DNA of 64,000 nt, taken from contig CAVQDV010000005.1 in NCBI GenBank assembly GCA_963711375.1, positions 2,604,001-2,668,000 of the forward strand. The letters are read 5' to 3'. This stretch comes from CAVQDV01 sp963711375 (GTDB lineage Bacteria > Pseudomonadota > Gammaproteobacteria > Coxiellales > Coxiellaceae). The position numbers and the translations under genes are program-made. How positions within the stretch are numbered: the first letter of the stretch is position 1; each line of letters begins with the position of its first letter. Positions 8,714 to 17,225 of this stretch are shown here, one piece after another. Below the pieces are notes generated by a model. The model saw only the letters and a list, made by a program, of their open reading frames with translations, made no database searches and was not told the origin of the DNA.

Positions 8714-10378
8714 TTATTTCCCGTCTTTCATTTGTTCTTTTAGCAGATCACCCAAAGTAGTCTTAGAACCTTCTTCACTCACTACTGCACGTGAACCACC
8801 TTCGCTAGGTTTGGCCTCAAGCACTTTGTGCGAAACAAAAAGCTGACGTGTTTTACGATCGATATTTGTTATTTTCACATCGACTTCGTCGCCATCTTTT
8901 AATTCTTCACGTAAATCTTTAATGCGATCATAACTATAATCACCAATTTTCATGATGCCTGTCATGGTTTCATTTAATTGCAAAGTCGCTTGCTTTGTTT
9001 CGACCGAAATAACCTTCGCTTTGTAAGTTTGCTCTTTATCAATTCCTTGTGCTAATTCAGCAAAAGGATCACTTTCAAGCTGCTTAATTCCAAGCGAAAT
9101 GCGTTCACGTTCAGGATCAATTGCCAAAATAACGGCTTCAACTTCGTCACCTTTCTTGTACTGGCGAACCGCTGTTTCACCCGCTTCAGCCCAAGAAATA
9201 TCGGATAAATGGACAAGACCATCGATCTCACCATCTAAACCAAGGAACATTCCAAAATCGGTAATCGAACGCACTTTACCCTTCACTTTTTCATTCACTT
9301 GATGTTTTTCAGCAAATTCATTCCAAGGATTGGGTTTGCATTGTTTGATACCTAAAGAAATACGACGACGTTCTTCGTCAATTTCAAGAACCATGACTTC
9401 CACTTCGTCGCCTAATTTCACAACCTTGCTAGGATGAATATTTTTGTTGGTCCAATCCATTTCTGACATGTGAACCAGGCCTTCGACGCCATCTTCAATT
9501 TCAACGAAGCAACCATAATCCGCAATATTAGTCACTTTACCGAATAAACGAGTTTTAGCCGGATAACGACGTTCAATATTTTCCCAAGGATCTTCGCCCA
9601 ATTGTTTCATGCCTAAAGAAACACGATCTTTATCGCGATCAAATTTCAGGACCTTCACTTTAACTTCGTCGCCCACTTTTAATACTTCATTTGGATGCTT
9701 AACACGTTTCCAGGACATATCTGTAATATGCAATAATCCATCGACGCCGCCCAAATCAACAAAGGCACCGTAATCCACGATGTTTTTAACAATACCAAGC
9801 ACTTCTTGGCCTTCTTGTAATTCTTCCAAACGAGATTGTTTTTCGGTGCTGCTTTCTTCTTCCATAACGGCACGACGAGAAACAACGATATTATTGCGCT
9901 TTTTATCCATTTTGATAATTTTGAATTCGAGCTCTTTGCCTTCCAAATATCCTGGGTCGCGTATGGGTTTTAAATCGACTAATGAACCCGGTAAAAAGGC
10001 GCGAACAGGCCCTAATTCTACGGTAAAACCGCCTTTAACACGTTCAACGATAACACCCGTTACGGTTTCATTGGATTTGTGAGAATCTTCGATATCTTTC
10101 CAAGCGTAGGTGCGGATGGCTTTTTCGCGGGATAAACGGGTTTCACCAAAACCATTTTCTAGGGATTCGATAACGACATCGATAACATCACCGACGTTCA
10201 CTTCTATATGAGCAAATTCACTTCGGGGAATAACGGCATCGGATTTTAATCCGGCGTTCACGGTAACTCGATCGGGTCTTACGTCAACAACAGTAGCTTT
10301 AATCAAAGCACCTGGACGTAGATCCAAATTTTTAAAACTGTTTTCAAATAAATCGGCAAAATTTTCAGTAGATGTCAT
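8714..10378 (-). CDS. rpsA: 30S ribosomal protein S1
   Basis: The RNA-binding ribosomal protein that recruits mRNAs to the 30S subunit. The 554 residues carry six S1 (OB-fold) repeats. The last four have the typical G.V..I.D.G.FV.L...GL.H.SD.SW pattern, for example KNIVDYGAFVDLGGVDG and TNIADYGCFVEIEDGVEG. The protein starts MTSTENFADLFENSFKNLDL, close to other gammaproteobacterial S1 N-termini. It lies 74 nt downstream of cmk on the same strand, the conserved cmk-rpsA order. The gene expected after it in relatives, ihfB, is missing; the long-hairpin repeat copy 1 begins 4 nt past the stop. A hairpin lies in its leader (10398-10416). Confidence 0.98.
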   Translation of the reverse strand: MTSTENFADLFENSFKNLDLRPGALIKATVVDVRPDRVTVNAGLKSDAVIPRSEFAHIEVNVGDVIDVVIESLENGFGETRLSREKAIRTYAWKDIEDSHKSNETVTGVIVERVKGGFTVELGPVRAFLPGSLVDLKPIRDPGYLEGKELEFKIIKMDKKRNNIVVSRRAVMEEESSTEKQSRLEELQEGQEVLGIVKNIVDYGAFVDLGGVDGLLHITDMSWKRVKHPNEVLKVGDEVKVKVLKFDRDKDRVSLGMKQLGEDPWENIERRYPAKTRLFGKVTNIADYGCFVEIEDGVEGLVHMSEMDWTNKNIHPSKVVKLGDEVEVMVLEIDEERRRISLGIKQCKPNPWNEFAEKHQVNEKVKGKVRSITDFGMFLGLDGEIDGLVHLSDISWAEAGETAVRQYKKGDEVEAVILAIDPERERISLGIKQLESDPFAELAQGIDKEQTYKAKVISVETKQATLQLNETMTGIMKIGDYSYDRIKDLREELKDGDEVDVKITNIDRKTRQLFVSHKVLEAKPSEGGSRAVVSEEGSKTTLGDLLKEQMKDGK

Positions 10379-10397
10379 AATAATTAATTTCCAAAAA

Positions 10398-10416
10398 CCA
10401 TATCAAGATGATATGG
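10398..10416 (-). promoter_or_regulatory. Hairpin in the cmk-rpsA gap, about 20 nt upstream of the rpsA start
   Basis: A perfect 7-bp stem (CCATATC / GATATGG) with a 5-nt loop. On the minus strand it is followed directly by TTTTTGG and then the rpsA start codon about 20 nt further on. A second AT-only inverted repeat (GTTTAATTTA / TAAATTAAAC, 10434-10458) overlaps the cmk stop codon. The first could be a weak intrinsic terminator/attenuator between cmk and rpsA, or a leader structure for S1 autoregulation. The E. coli rpsA leader is known to be structured and autorepressed. Function here is inferred. Confidence 0.4.
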
Positions 10417-10452
10417 GTTAAATTTAAAAAATTGTTTAATTTAAAGGTTAAA

Positions 10453-11133
10453 TTAAACGCCCAATTCCGCGGCAATATGCTCGCTGACCTTTTCCAAAAC
10501 TTTTGGAACCGACAAAAATGTCGTGTCAATGATAATCACATCACTGGCGGGTTTCGCTGGCGAAATCTCGCGATTTTCATCACGCTGGTCTCGTGCAGCT
10601 AAAAGCTCTTCGATCTCGCGCAGACTAGCATCGTTTTCTACTAGTTTCAACTGTTTAAGGCGTCTTTTTGCGCGCTCTTTAAGTTCGGCGATAAGATAAA
10701 ACTTGAGATTAGCGTTGGGAAAAACGACGGTCCCCATGTCACGGCCATCCGTCACCAAACCAGGCAGCTTTTGAAAATCGCGTTGTTTTTGCAGTAAAGC
10801 GGCTCTGACCAGGGGAATGGAGGACACTTTTGAGCTAATATTTCCAACTTCTTCAGTACGTATAGCGGCCGTAATATCCTGGCCGTTGGCAAAAACTCGA
10901 TAATCCCCTTTCGATTCTTTGATCTCAATTGCCAAACGGTGCAATAAAGATTCGAGACGGGAAAGATCACTTGAATCGATTTTTTCATTCAAAACCGCCC
11001 AACCAATAGCGCGATATAAAGCCCCACTATCCAGAAAATGCCAGCCCAGACGTTGAGCCAATTGAGAGGCGATGGTCCCCTTTCCACTGCCGGAAGGGCC
11101 ATCGATAGTAATAACAGGAACTGAGTTTTTCAT
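10453..11133 (-). CDS. cmk: Cytidylate kinase
   Basis: Phosphorylates CMP and dCMP to their diphosphates. The 226 residues start MKNSVPVITIDGPSGSGKGTIASQLAQRLG, with P-loop GPSGSGKGT. The NMP-binding insertion includes LDSGALYRAIGWAVL. The conserved DGRDMGTVVFPNA and the lid RAKRRLKQL..RDQRDENREISPA are present. It is immediately upstream of rpsA, as in most gammaproteobacteria. In many relatives the gene upstream of cmk is aroA. Here aroA lies 10 kb away, beyond the pnt/hipBA/effector block, which suggests an insertion or rearrangement at the cmk 5' side. Confidence 0.97.
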   Translation of the reverse strand: MKNSVPVITIDGPSGSGKGTIASQLAQRLGWHFLDSGALYRAIGWAVLNEKIDSSDLSRLESLLHRLAIEIKESKGDYRVFANGQDITAAIRTEEVGNISSKVSSIPLVRAALLQKQRDFQKLPGLVTDGRDMGTVVFPNANLKFYLIAELKERAKRRLKQLKLVENDASLREIEELLAARDQRDENREISPAKPASDVIIIDTTFLSVPKVLEKVSEHIAAELGV

Positions 11134-11184
11134 AGGCGGCTAGTGTGTCTGAGTCTGCGCTTTAAATCAAGAATATCTCGGCCC

Positions 11185-11225
11185 CCTCTTATCCCCTCTC
11201 CCCTTGCGGGAGAGGGGATAAGAGG
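11185..11225. repeat. Solo REP-like hairpin between cmk and pntAA
   Basis: A perfect 18-bp inverted repeat, 11185-11202 with 11208-11225, around the 5-nt loop CTTGC. The core CCCTCTCCC..GGGAGAGGG is shared with 26785-26807 and 51125-51147, and in degenerate form with 8381-8403, 22540-22580, 28171-28217 and 46161-46203. It lies between two divergent genes (cmk minus, pntAA plus), so it cannot simply be a terminator for either. It behaves like a dispersed palindromic repeat. Confidence 0.85.
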
Positions 11226-11301
11226 AATCAAAACATTAATTTTTTTCTCAAACAAAAACTGTTAGAATAGTTTTTTTGAATTACAGCAAGGAGTGCTTAC
11301 A

Positions 11302-12399
11302 ATGCGGGTCTCAGTTCCCAAAGAGATTAGAGATGGTGAAGCTCGTGTAGCGTTAACACCGGCGACAGCAGCTGAGCTTATTCAATTAGGCTGTTCGATT
11401 ATCTTAGAAAATAATGCCGGAATTAAGGCGCATTTTTCCGATGCTGACTATTCCAATATTCATTTTGAAGTGAAACCCAAATCGCTGTACGAAGGGGCGG
11501 ATATTATTTTAAAAGTTGAGCCCCCTCTGCCCGAAGAAATTCGCTTATTTAAAAAAGGCTCTATTTTAGTGAGTTTTTTATATCCTGGCCGCAATCCGGA
11601 AAGTGTTCAAGCACTTTGTGATCAAAATATCACAAGTTTTGCGCTGGAACGTTTGCCCAGAATTTCTCGCGCTCAAAACATGGATGCCCTCTCCTCTCAA
11701 GCCACCATTTCTGGATATAAAGCCGTGCTTTTAGCGGCCAATCATCAACAACGATTTTTTCCAATGCTGACCACAGCGGCTGGCACTATTCGACCGACAC
11801 AAGTTCTCGTCATTGGCGCTGGTGTAGCGGGCCTACAAACTATTGCTACAGCGAAACGCTTAGGCGCTGTAGTGTTTGCTTATGACATTCGTCCCGCTGC
11901 TCGAGAACAAGTGGAGTCGCTCGGCGGAAAAATGATTGATATTGGTGTCAGTGCCGAAGGTCAAGGTGGTTATGCACGAGAATTATCCGAAGACGAAAAA
12001 GCCATGCAACAAAAAGCCCTATTTTCTGCCGTTCAAAAATCCGAGGTTGTTATTTGTACGGCATTAATCCCTGGGAGACCAGCTCCAAAAATTATTAGCA
12101 AAGAAATGGTAGAAGCCATGGGTCCTGGTAGCGTTATCGTTGATATTGCCGCTGAAATGGGCGGAAATTGTGAGCTGACACAGGCCGGAAAAATAGTGAC
12201 ACATGGTCAAGTCCTGATTGAAGGCGCCACGAATTTACCAAGCCTAATGGCGAGAGACGCTAGTACTATGTATGCTAAAAATATCGTTAATTTTTTAAAA
12301 TTAATCATCAAAGATAAAAAAATCACTCTAGATTGGAAGGATCAAATTCTAGCAGAGAGTGTCGTCACACACGAAGGCAAAAAAGGAGAGAAAATATAA
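11302..12399 (+). CDS. pntAA: NAD(P) transhydrogenase subunit alpha, NAD-binding part (PntAA)
   Basis: The cytosolic NAD(H)-binding domain I of the proton-translocating transhydrogenase, which uses the proton-motive force to make NADPH from NADH. The 365 residues start MRVSVPKEIRDGEARVALTP, the alanine dehydrogenase/PNT N-terminus. The Rossmann site VLVIGAGVAGLQTIATAKRLGA is present, as are RPAAREQVESLGGK and the mobile loop GGYARELSEDEKAMQQ. The ATG at 11302 has AAGGAG at 11288-11293; a GTG three codons upstream has none. It overlaps pntAB through TAATG at 12397-12401. The split PntAA/PntAB/PntB arrangement is the three-subunit form known from alphaproteobacteria and others. E. coli has a fused PntA. 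Confidence 0.96.
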   Translation: MRVSVPKEIRDGEARVALTPATAAELIQLGCSIILENNAGIKAHFSDADYSNIHFEVKPKSLYEGADIILKVEPPLPEEIRLFKKGSILVSFLYPGRNPESVQALCDQNITSFALERLPRISRAQNMDALSSQATISGYKAVLLAANHQQRFFPMLTTAAGTIRPTQVLVIGAGVAGLQTIATAKRLGAVVFAYDIRPAAREQVESLGGKMIDIGVSAEGQGGYARELSEDEKAMQQKALFSAVQKSEVVICTALIPGRPAPKIISKEMVEAMGPGSVIVDIAAEMGGNCELTQAGKIVTHGQVLIEGATNLPSLMARDASTMYAKNIVNFLKLIIKDKKITLDWKDQILAESVVTHEGKKGEKI

Positions 12400-12692
12400 T
12401 GAGTGGAGTCATGTCGTATTTGTATATATTTATGTTGGCGGCATTTACAGGCTATGAGGTGATTAGTCGAGTGCCAGTTATTTTGCACACACCCCTCATG
12501 TCGGGTACCAATTTTATTCATGGAATCATTTTAATTGGCGCCATGGTAGCCCTTGGTCATGCCACTAATTCCACGGAACAAATAATCGGTTTTATTGCAG
12601 TTTTAATCGCCACGATTAATGTCGTGGGCGGATATATCGTTACGGATCGGATGTTAGGCATGTTTAAAACTGGACAAAAAAATGATCAATAA
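12399..12692 (+). CDS. pntAB: NAD(P) transhydrogenase subunit alpha, membrane part (PntAB)
   Basis: A 97-residue membrane subunit with three to four predicted helices (YLYIFMLAAFTGYEVISRV; FIHGIILIGAMVALGHA; IIGFIAVLIATINVVGGYIVTDRML). It corresponds to the C-terminal transmembrane part of fused PntA, and VGGYIVTDRMLGMF is the conserved ending. The start is the ATG at 12399, overlapping the pntAA stop as TAATG. A longer in-frame reading from 12333 would overlap pntAA by 22 codons and is not needed. Its stop overlaps the pntB start, so the three genes are tightly coupled. Confidence 0.95.
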   Translation: MSGVMSYLYIFMLAAFTGYEVISRVPVILHTPLMSGTNFIHGIILIGAMVALGHATNSTEQIIGFIAVLIATINVVGGYIVTDRMLGMFKTGQKNDQ

Positions 12693-14061
12693 TATTATTC
12701 AATTCGTTTATTTTGGCACCGCTTTTTTATTAATTGTTGGTTTACGTAAAATGTCTTCGCCGAAAACAGCGCCTGGCGGAATTACACTTGCTGGCGTCAG
12801 CATGGCGATTGCCATTTTGATTACGTCTATTACACCAAGCTTCTCTGGCAGTACCAATTATTTATTAATGGTCATCGCGATTATCATTGGTGGCGCTTTT
12901 GCCTGGCTTTCAGGACAAAAAGTGAAAATGATTCACATGCCCCAAATGATTGCGCTCTACAATGGTATGGGTGGTGGTGCGGCTGCTGCTATCGCGGCGA
13001 TAGAATTACTCCGTTACACCGATGCGCCCTTTATTATTCGAATAATTGCTATTGTTGGCGCCATCATCGGAACACTTTCTTTCACAGGCAGTATCATCGC
13101 CTTTGCAAAACTTCAGGAATTATTAAAAGGGACTTTTGTATTACCGAAACAACAATGGATTAATCTTCTTATCATCGCTGGAATTATTTTTTTCAGCGTG
13201 TTATTGCTGATAACTCCCACCGATATTTTCTCACTTATTGTCATTTTCGTCCTTCTTGGTCTTATGGGAATTTTATTTACTCTGCCTATTGGCGGAGCCA
13301 ATATGCCAATTGTGATTTCTTTATTTAATGCGATGACAGGTTTGGCTGTCGGCTTTAACGGTGTTTTTCTCGATAATCCTGCATTAATTATTGCGGGTAC
13401 TGTCGTGGGCGCCTCGGGTATTTTACTCACACAATTAATGGCCAAGGCCATGAACAAAAGCATTAGTTCCATTTTATTTTCAAGTTTGAAAAAATCAGCA
13501 GCTAGCACTTCCATAACTGGCGAAGTGGCAAATTTGAAACCCATCGAAGTGAGTGATGCGGCAGTTATGTTGAGCTACGCTAATAAAGTGATTATTGCTC
13601 CCGGCTATGGAATGGCGGTGGCACAAGCTCAACATAAAATATGGGAATTAGCACAATCGCTCGAGAAAAAGGGTGTTTCCGTCAAATTCGCGATTCATCC
13701 CGTCGCGGGACGGATGCCAGGACACATGAACGTCTTATTAGCAGAAGCGGGTGTTCCCTACGATAAAATTTTCGATCTTGAGGAAATTAATTCCGAATTT
13801 GCCAATGCCGATGTCGCCATCGTCATCGGCGCAAATGATGTCGTCAATCCCAGCGCGAAAAACGAACCCAACAGCCCTATTTATGGAATGCCCATTTTAA
13901 ATGTGGCTTCAGCACGCAATGTTCTTGTAATAAAACGTGGAGAAGGTAAGGGATTTTCAGGCGTAGAAAACAGCCTATTTTCTCAGGATAATACCCGCAT
14001 GCTTTATGGCGACGGCCAAGACGTCGCCACTAAGTTAATTCAAGCCATTAAGAATGCTTAA
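12682..14061 (+). CDS. pntB: NAD(P) transhydrogenase subunit beta (PntB)
   Basis: The proton-channel and NADP(H)-binding subunit. Its 459 residues have about nine N-terminal membrane helices (residues 1-265), including MIHMPQMIALYNGMGGGAAAA and GGANMPIVISLFNAMTGLA with the conserved polar positions. The cytosolic NADP-binding domain III follows, with IIAPGYGMAVAQAQ, FAIHPVAGRMPGHMNVLLAE, DVAIVIGANDVVNP and MPILNVASARNVLVIKRG. It overlaps pntAB by 11 nt. Its 3' end overlaps the convergent 14048-15328 gene by 14 nt, so no terminator fits between them. Confidence 0.97.
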   Translation: MINNIIQFVYFGTAFLLIVGLRKMSSPKTAPGGITLAGVSMAIAILITSITPSFSGSTNYLLMVIAIIIGGAFAWLSGQKVKMIHMPQMIALYNGMGGGAAAAIAAIELLRYTDAPFIIRIIAIVGAIIGTLSFTGSIIAFAKLQELLKGTFVLPKQQWINLLIIAGIIFFSVLLLITPTDIFSLIVIFVLLGLMGILFTLPIGGANMPIVISLFNAMTGLAVGFNGVFLDNPALIIAGTVVGASGILLTQLMAKAMNKSISSILFSSLKKSAASTSITGEVANLKPIEVSDAAVMLSYANKVIIAPGYGMAVAQAQHKIWELAQSLEKKGVSVKFAIHPVAGRMPGHMNVLLAEAGVPYDKIFDLEEINSEFANADVAIVIGANDVVNPSAKNEPNSPIYGMPILNVASARNVLVIKRGEGKGFSGVENSLFSQDNTRMLYGDGQDVATKLIQAIKNA

Positions 14062-15328
14062 AGCTGTTGGGTTCAAAAATAATGGAATTTTCAGGGATGC
14101 TACATTCTTCAGCAGTTTTCACGGCCTCTTGACCTGCATGTCGCTTGCCACGATTTTTAATCGTTTCATTAAAGAATTTGGAATCTTCTTCAGGAAAATT
14201 CTGATCGCTTATTTGTGAAAGTATTTTTAATTTTTGGTCTTTTGAATGGCTTTTTGCATTCTGAATTGGAGATTGTGTGAGAAGGGTATTCATCTTCTCC
14301 TGGATCGTCTTGCTTCCAGGGGTAAGTCCTCGTTTTATTAGCTCTTCAGAAAGTAATTCACTTATTGAATTCCCTGCCACCACCCAAGCTTGAAACATAG
14401 GAAGATTAAGACCATTAAGAAAATCTTCTACATCAGAAAAGCACATTGGCAAGCCAGGATTTATTTCGCAAACACTTAATTCTCGATTCTTCTCAATCGC
14501 AAATCTAAAATGAATAGAATTCTTGCAACCAATATCCGAAAGCTCTCTCGCTAAGCGAAATGCCAGTCTTTCAACTTGAAGAGAAAAGGAACGAAATTTT
14601 GGGTCGTGATAAAGCAAAGAATAATTTTGCTCATCGATTTTGTACGGAGGAAGCACACAAATGCCATCACGACCAATAAAAACAGTGGCTCCAGCCTCTG
14701 GAGTACCAGCACTTAATTTTGATCCAAAAGAGGACTTTATTCTGCAATTATGAATAATGTCCTTCATCAAACTTTCATCACTCATTATCTCTATGGTTCC
14801 TTCTGAACCGATAAAAAGTAAGCCATTCGTTTTACAAAACCTTATTAATTCTAATTGTTCCTTCAAAGTTCCAGGACTACAGAAAACACCCAACCGACGA
14901 AATTCTTTGATCTTATCAATCCATCTATCGTTATTTTTAGGATTTTTATATATCACGCTAGCATGAATACTTGCCTCATTGAGTCTTTTAGCAATTTTAT
15001 GGGCAATTTCAGATGGTTCGCCCAGAACAAGCACTCCGGAAATTCCAAAATTCATAAGCATGTCGAGGGCGTGGAGATGATCTTTAATTTCTGATTCTCG
15101 ATTTGGTTGGTTTGCCAATACCTCCTTAAGATGATTTTTGCGAGTTGAGAGCTTGGAGAAAGATTCATTTTTGTAAGATTCCATCAAAAACCCTGTGGTT
15201 TTGATTTGATGTATAAATTTCTCACTTAAAGTTTCAGTATAAAGAGGACCTGTAGAAAAAAAAGCATTATTACCGGCTGTATGAAGGCTACCTTGAAAAC
15301 GATTTGAAAAAAGCCCAAGACTTCGCAT
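14048..15328 (-). CDS. Degenerate biotin-carboxylase-like (ATP-grasp) protein, probable pseudoenzyme
   Basis: A 426-residue protein of unknown function. Residues about 97-180 follow the biotin carboxylase N-domain: GVLVLGEPSEIAHKIAKRL, HASVIYKNPKN, GVFCSPGTLKEQLELIRFC, then LLFIGSEGTIEIMSDESLM (compare FIGP..I..MGDK). Residues about 235-320 follow the C-terminal part of the ATP-grasp: VERLAFRLARELSDIGCKNS, FRFAIEKNRELSVCEINPGL, then DFLNGLNLPMFQAWVVAG (compare E.N.R.QVEH..TE...G.DLV..Q...A.G). Aligned by eye, the catalytic Arg after E-x-N is replaced and the Gly-rich ATP loop is not recognisable, so carboxylase activity is unlikely. The first 95 residues and the Lys/Glu-rich C-tail match nothing I know. 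The ATG at 15328 has AAGGAG. It is convergent with pntB. It may be a host-directed or regulatory protein. Confidence 0.55.
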   Translation of the reverse strand: MRSLGLFSNRFQGSLHTAGNNAFFSTGPLYTETLSEKFIHQIKTTGFLMESYKNESFSKLSTRKNHLKEVLANQPNRESEIKDHLHALDMLMNFGISGVLVLGEPSEIAHKIAKRLNEASIHASVIYKNPKNNDRWIDKIKEFRRLGVFCSPGTLKEQLELIRFCKTNGLLFIGSEGTIEIMSDESLMKDIIHNCRIKSSFGSKLSAGTPEAGATVFIGRDGICVLPPYKIDEQNYSLLYHDPKFRSFSLQVERLAFRLARELSDIGCKNSIHFRFAIEKNRELSVCEINPGLPMCFSDVEDFLNGLNLPMFQAWVVAGNSISELLSEELIKRGLTPGSKTIQEKMNTLLTQSPIQNAKSHSKDQKLKILSQISDQNFPEEDSKFFNETIKNRGKRHAGQEAVKTAEECSIPENSIIFEPNSFKHS

Positions 15329-15413
15329 GATTTTTCTCCTTAATAAAATCACTAAACGCGAGTAATTTTAATGAGCTTTCTAAGAAAAAACAACATGGAA
15401 TTTTTTGAACACC

Positions 15414-16622
15414 TTATTCCTTCATTAGAGGAAGACTCTTCAGATGCTTGTCTAGAAGGGTGATCATTTCAGGAGGCAAGGCCAGGTGTTTTTTCTCCCT
15501 AGACCAAACTTCTCGAAATCCTTGAACGGTTTCTCTCGCCGTATTCAGCACAGCCGCCTCGGGACATTTCACTTTTGAGGCAAAATAAGCCAATTGTTCC
15601 TGATTTAAATCGCGCATTTTTTTGGATTTCACAAGATTTAGCGCCATCTCCTCATCCTCAAGATAGGCTATAGTAGAAACAAAATCATAAGCGGGTGATA
15701 ATTCCGCATGGACACGATCCCGATAAATCAGAGACCAATTTTTGGCATGCATATCCGCATTGCCAATCAAGGCACTGAAAACGAGGCGCCTAATAAATTC
15801 CGTCAGCCCTTTTAATCCCGTTTCTGCCCACAAAACTTCCGCAATATTTTTGTAATTAATTCGGCTATATTTTTCGTTTGGATAAATGCCGAAAACTTGT
15901 GCAAAATCTTCAATATGAATAGAGCCATCTGTCGCGCGATCAAAGCGCTTGATGGCCAACACATTTCCCTCAAATTTTCCCACATTTTTAGGTAATCCAG
16001 AAATTTCATTTAAAGAAACTAATTTAATATCTGGAACTTCTATGCCAACGGCTTTAGCCAACGTTAGCATAGAATATTCATTTTCAGGCACTTGGGGAAA
16101 ACGTGCTGAAGGTAATTTTAAAATCCACTGTCCACCGACACCGTGAGCAGGAATGGTTAATCCGCCACTTGTCTCTGCCAATGCTGAAAATTTTAATTGG
16201 ACTCCTGCCAAAGAAAATCGCAAACTCTCTTTTTTTAAGTGGTCACTATGATCGGTAATCACATCCTCTGGCCAGCCTTCACTGGATGGCGCTCTCACCG
16301 TGACAGCACCTGGTAAATCCCAGCCTAAAGCGCGTAATAAAAAAAATTCACGTTCCGAATTAACGCCGGCTGCCGCAGCCAAATATTCTCGCAAGTGCCC
16401 TTCTGGCAATAAATTTGAAAAAAAGGGAGTTAATTTAACTTTTGTAGGCCTAATATTTTGAATGAGCCCACCAGAAATTTTTTCTTTAAATGACATACTG
16501 AATGTAGGGCGATTTTCATTATTAATGTAGGAATCTGAAAAGCTAAATAAATTTAGTTCCCCCGGCAACAAATTAATCGTACCTATTTGCTTTTCGTATA
16601 AATATACATTCAGAGTCGACAT
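15414..16622 (-). CDS. hipA: HipA-family serine/threonine kinase toxin
   Basis: The toxin of a HipBA module. E. coli HipA phosphorylates glutamyl-tRNA synthetase and induces persistence; the target here is unknown. The 402 residues begin with the HipA N-terminal subdomain (VYLYEKQIGTINLLPGE..FSMSFKEKISGG..KLTPFFSNLLPEGHLRE). Kinase motifs follow: LAGVQLKFSAL (P-loop-like), WILKLPS (ATP lysine), LAIKRFDR, IEDFAQVFGIYPNEKY, catalytic LIGNADMHAKNWSLIYRD and metal-binding LSPAYDFVST. All look intact. The start is the ATG at 16622, 1 nt after the hipB stop. It is cotranscribed with hipB from the promoter at about 16961-16989. Confidence 0.9.
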   Translation of the reverse strand: MSTLNVYLYEKQIGTINLLPGELNLFSFSDSYINNENRPTFSMSFKEKISGGLIQNIRPTKVKLTPFFSNLLPEGHLREYLAAAAGVNSEREFFLLRALGWDLPGAVTVRAPSSEGWPEDVITDHSDHLKKESLRFSLAGVQLKFSALAETSGGLTIPAHGVGGQWILKLPSARFPQVPENEYSMLTLAKAVGIEVPDIKLVSLNEISGLPKNVGKFEGNVLAIKRFDRATDGSIHIEDFAQVFGIYPNEKYSRINYKNIAEVLWAETGLKGLTEFIRRLVFSALIGNADMHAKNWSLIYRDRVHAELSPAYDFVSTIAYLEDEEMALNLVKSKKMRDLNQEQLAYFASKVKCPEAAVLNTARETVQGFREVWSREKKHLALPPEMITLLDKHLKSLPLMKE

Positions 16623-16623
16623 T

Positions 16624-16923
16624 TTAATCGTCCTCATCTGGATGATAAGCGGGCGTGCCTAACTCTGAGGACGGAGTCCGTTTTGAATTCAATAGCGCTT
16701 TGATGCTTAAAATTTCTTCCCGCGGAATTAACATAACATCGTGCTCCAGAGCTCGTGCAATTTGAAATAAAGCGACAGTCCCAAGATTCACCTGCCCCGT
16801 TTCTATCTTCGAAATATGGCTTTGCCGCATTCCGACGCGCGCAGCCAACTCTCGCTGGCTAAGATGCTTAGCCTCTCGCAGCCGCTTTAGCTCTCCCGCT
16901 AATTCTTCTAAAACAGGACTCAT
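16624..16923 (-). CDS. hipB: HipB-like XRE-family antitoxin
   Basis: A 99-residue DNA-binding antitoxin/autorepressor. The HTH_3 domain covers about residues 5-65 (LKRLREAKHLSQRELAARVG, MRQSHISKIETGQVNLG, TVALFQIARALEHDVMLIPR). A Ser/Glu/Asp-rich tail ends YHPDEDD and may contact HipA. The chosen ATG at 16923 has GGAG 7 nt upstream. An in-frame extension to 16962 has no site and would overlap the operator. It directly precedes hipA. Inverted repeats of TATCAAAA/TTTTGATA in the upstream region are the likely operators. Confidence 0.9.
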   Translation of the reverse strand: MSPVLEELAGELKRLREAKHLSQRELAARVGMRQSHISKIETGQVNLGTVALFQIARALEHDVMLIPREEILSIKALLNSKRTPSSELGTPAYHPDEDD

Positions 16924-16940
16924 TGATACACTCCAATAGA

Positions 16941-16989
16941 TCAAAATTCGATTTTGATACACTATAGCATATCAAAATGGAAGTTTCAA
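16941..16989 (-). promoter_or_regulatory. hipBA promoter and operator
   Basis: Reading the minus strand: -35 TTGAAA (16984-16989), a 17-nt spacer, then -10 TATAGT (16961-16966) preceded by TG as an extended -10. The predicted transcription start (about 16954) falls inside the perfect inverted repeat TCAAAAT-TCG-ATTTTGA (16941-16957). A further half site TATCAAAAT (16970-16978) lies in the spacer. HipB binding to either would block the promoter, which is the usual autorepression scheme for hip operons. Sites are read from sequence; binding is inferred. Confidence 0.65.
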
Positions 16990-17033
16990 ATTTGGGGCCT
17001 TCAATTCTTAAGTTTAATTGATCATCTAAAGTA

Positions 17034-17054
17034 TATCAAATCTCACTTTTGATA
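17034..17054. promoter_or_regulatory. Distal inverted repeat, probable second HipB operator
   Basis: TATCAAA-6 nt-TTTTGATA lies between hipB and the large effector-like gene. It uses the same half site as the hipBA operator about 90 bp away. It is flanked by direct AAAGTATAT repeats (near 17029 and 17059). HipB dimers at both sites could bend or loop the DNA and could also affect the divergent gene starting at 17226. The rest of the 302-bp gap 16924-17225 shows no gene. Confidence 0.5.
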
Positions 17055-17225
17055 CATAAAAGTATATTTTGTTGTCAGCAATTTTTAATCGATTTATTTT
17101 TTCGGGGAGCTATATTTCCTGCAAATTCGACCTCTTATTACAGAAGCAGAATCGAGCGTAATTTCGTTGATTTTCCAGGGAAAGATAGTATTCTATGCCT
17201 TATTATTAGCTGGAAGGAATTATTT

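Noticed and set aside
17049..17225. N-terminal extension of the large ankyrin-like protein
   Set aside because: It begins with TTG inside the TTTTGATA operator repeat and has no ribosome site. The ATG at 17226 has AAGGAA.
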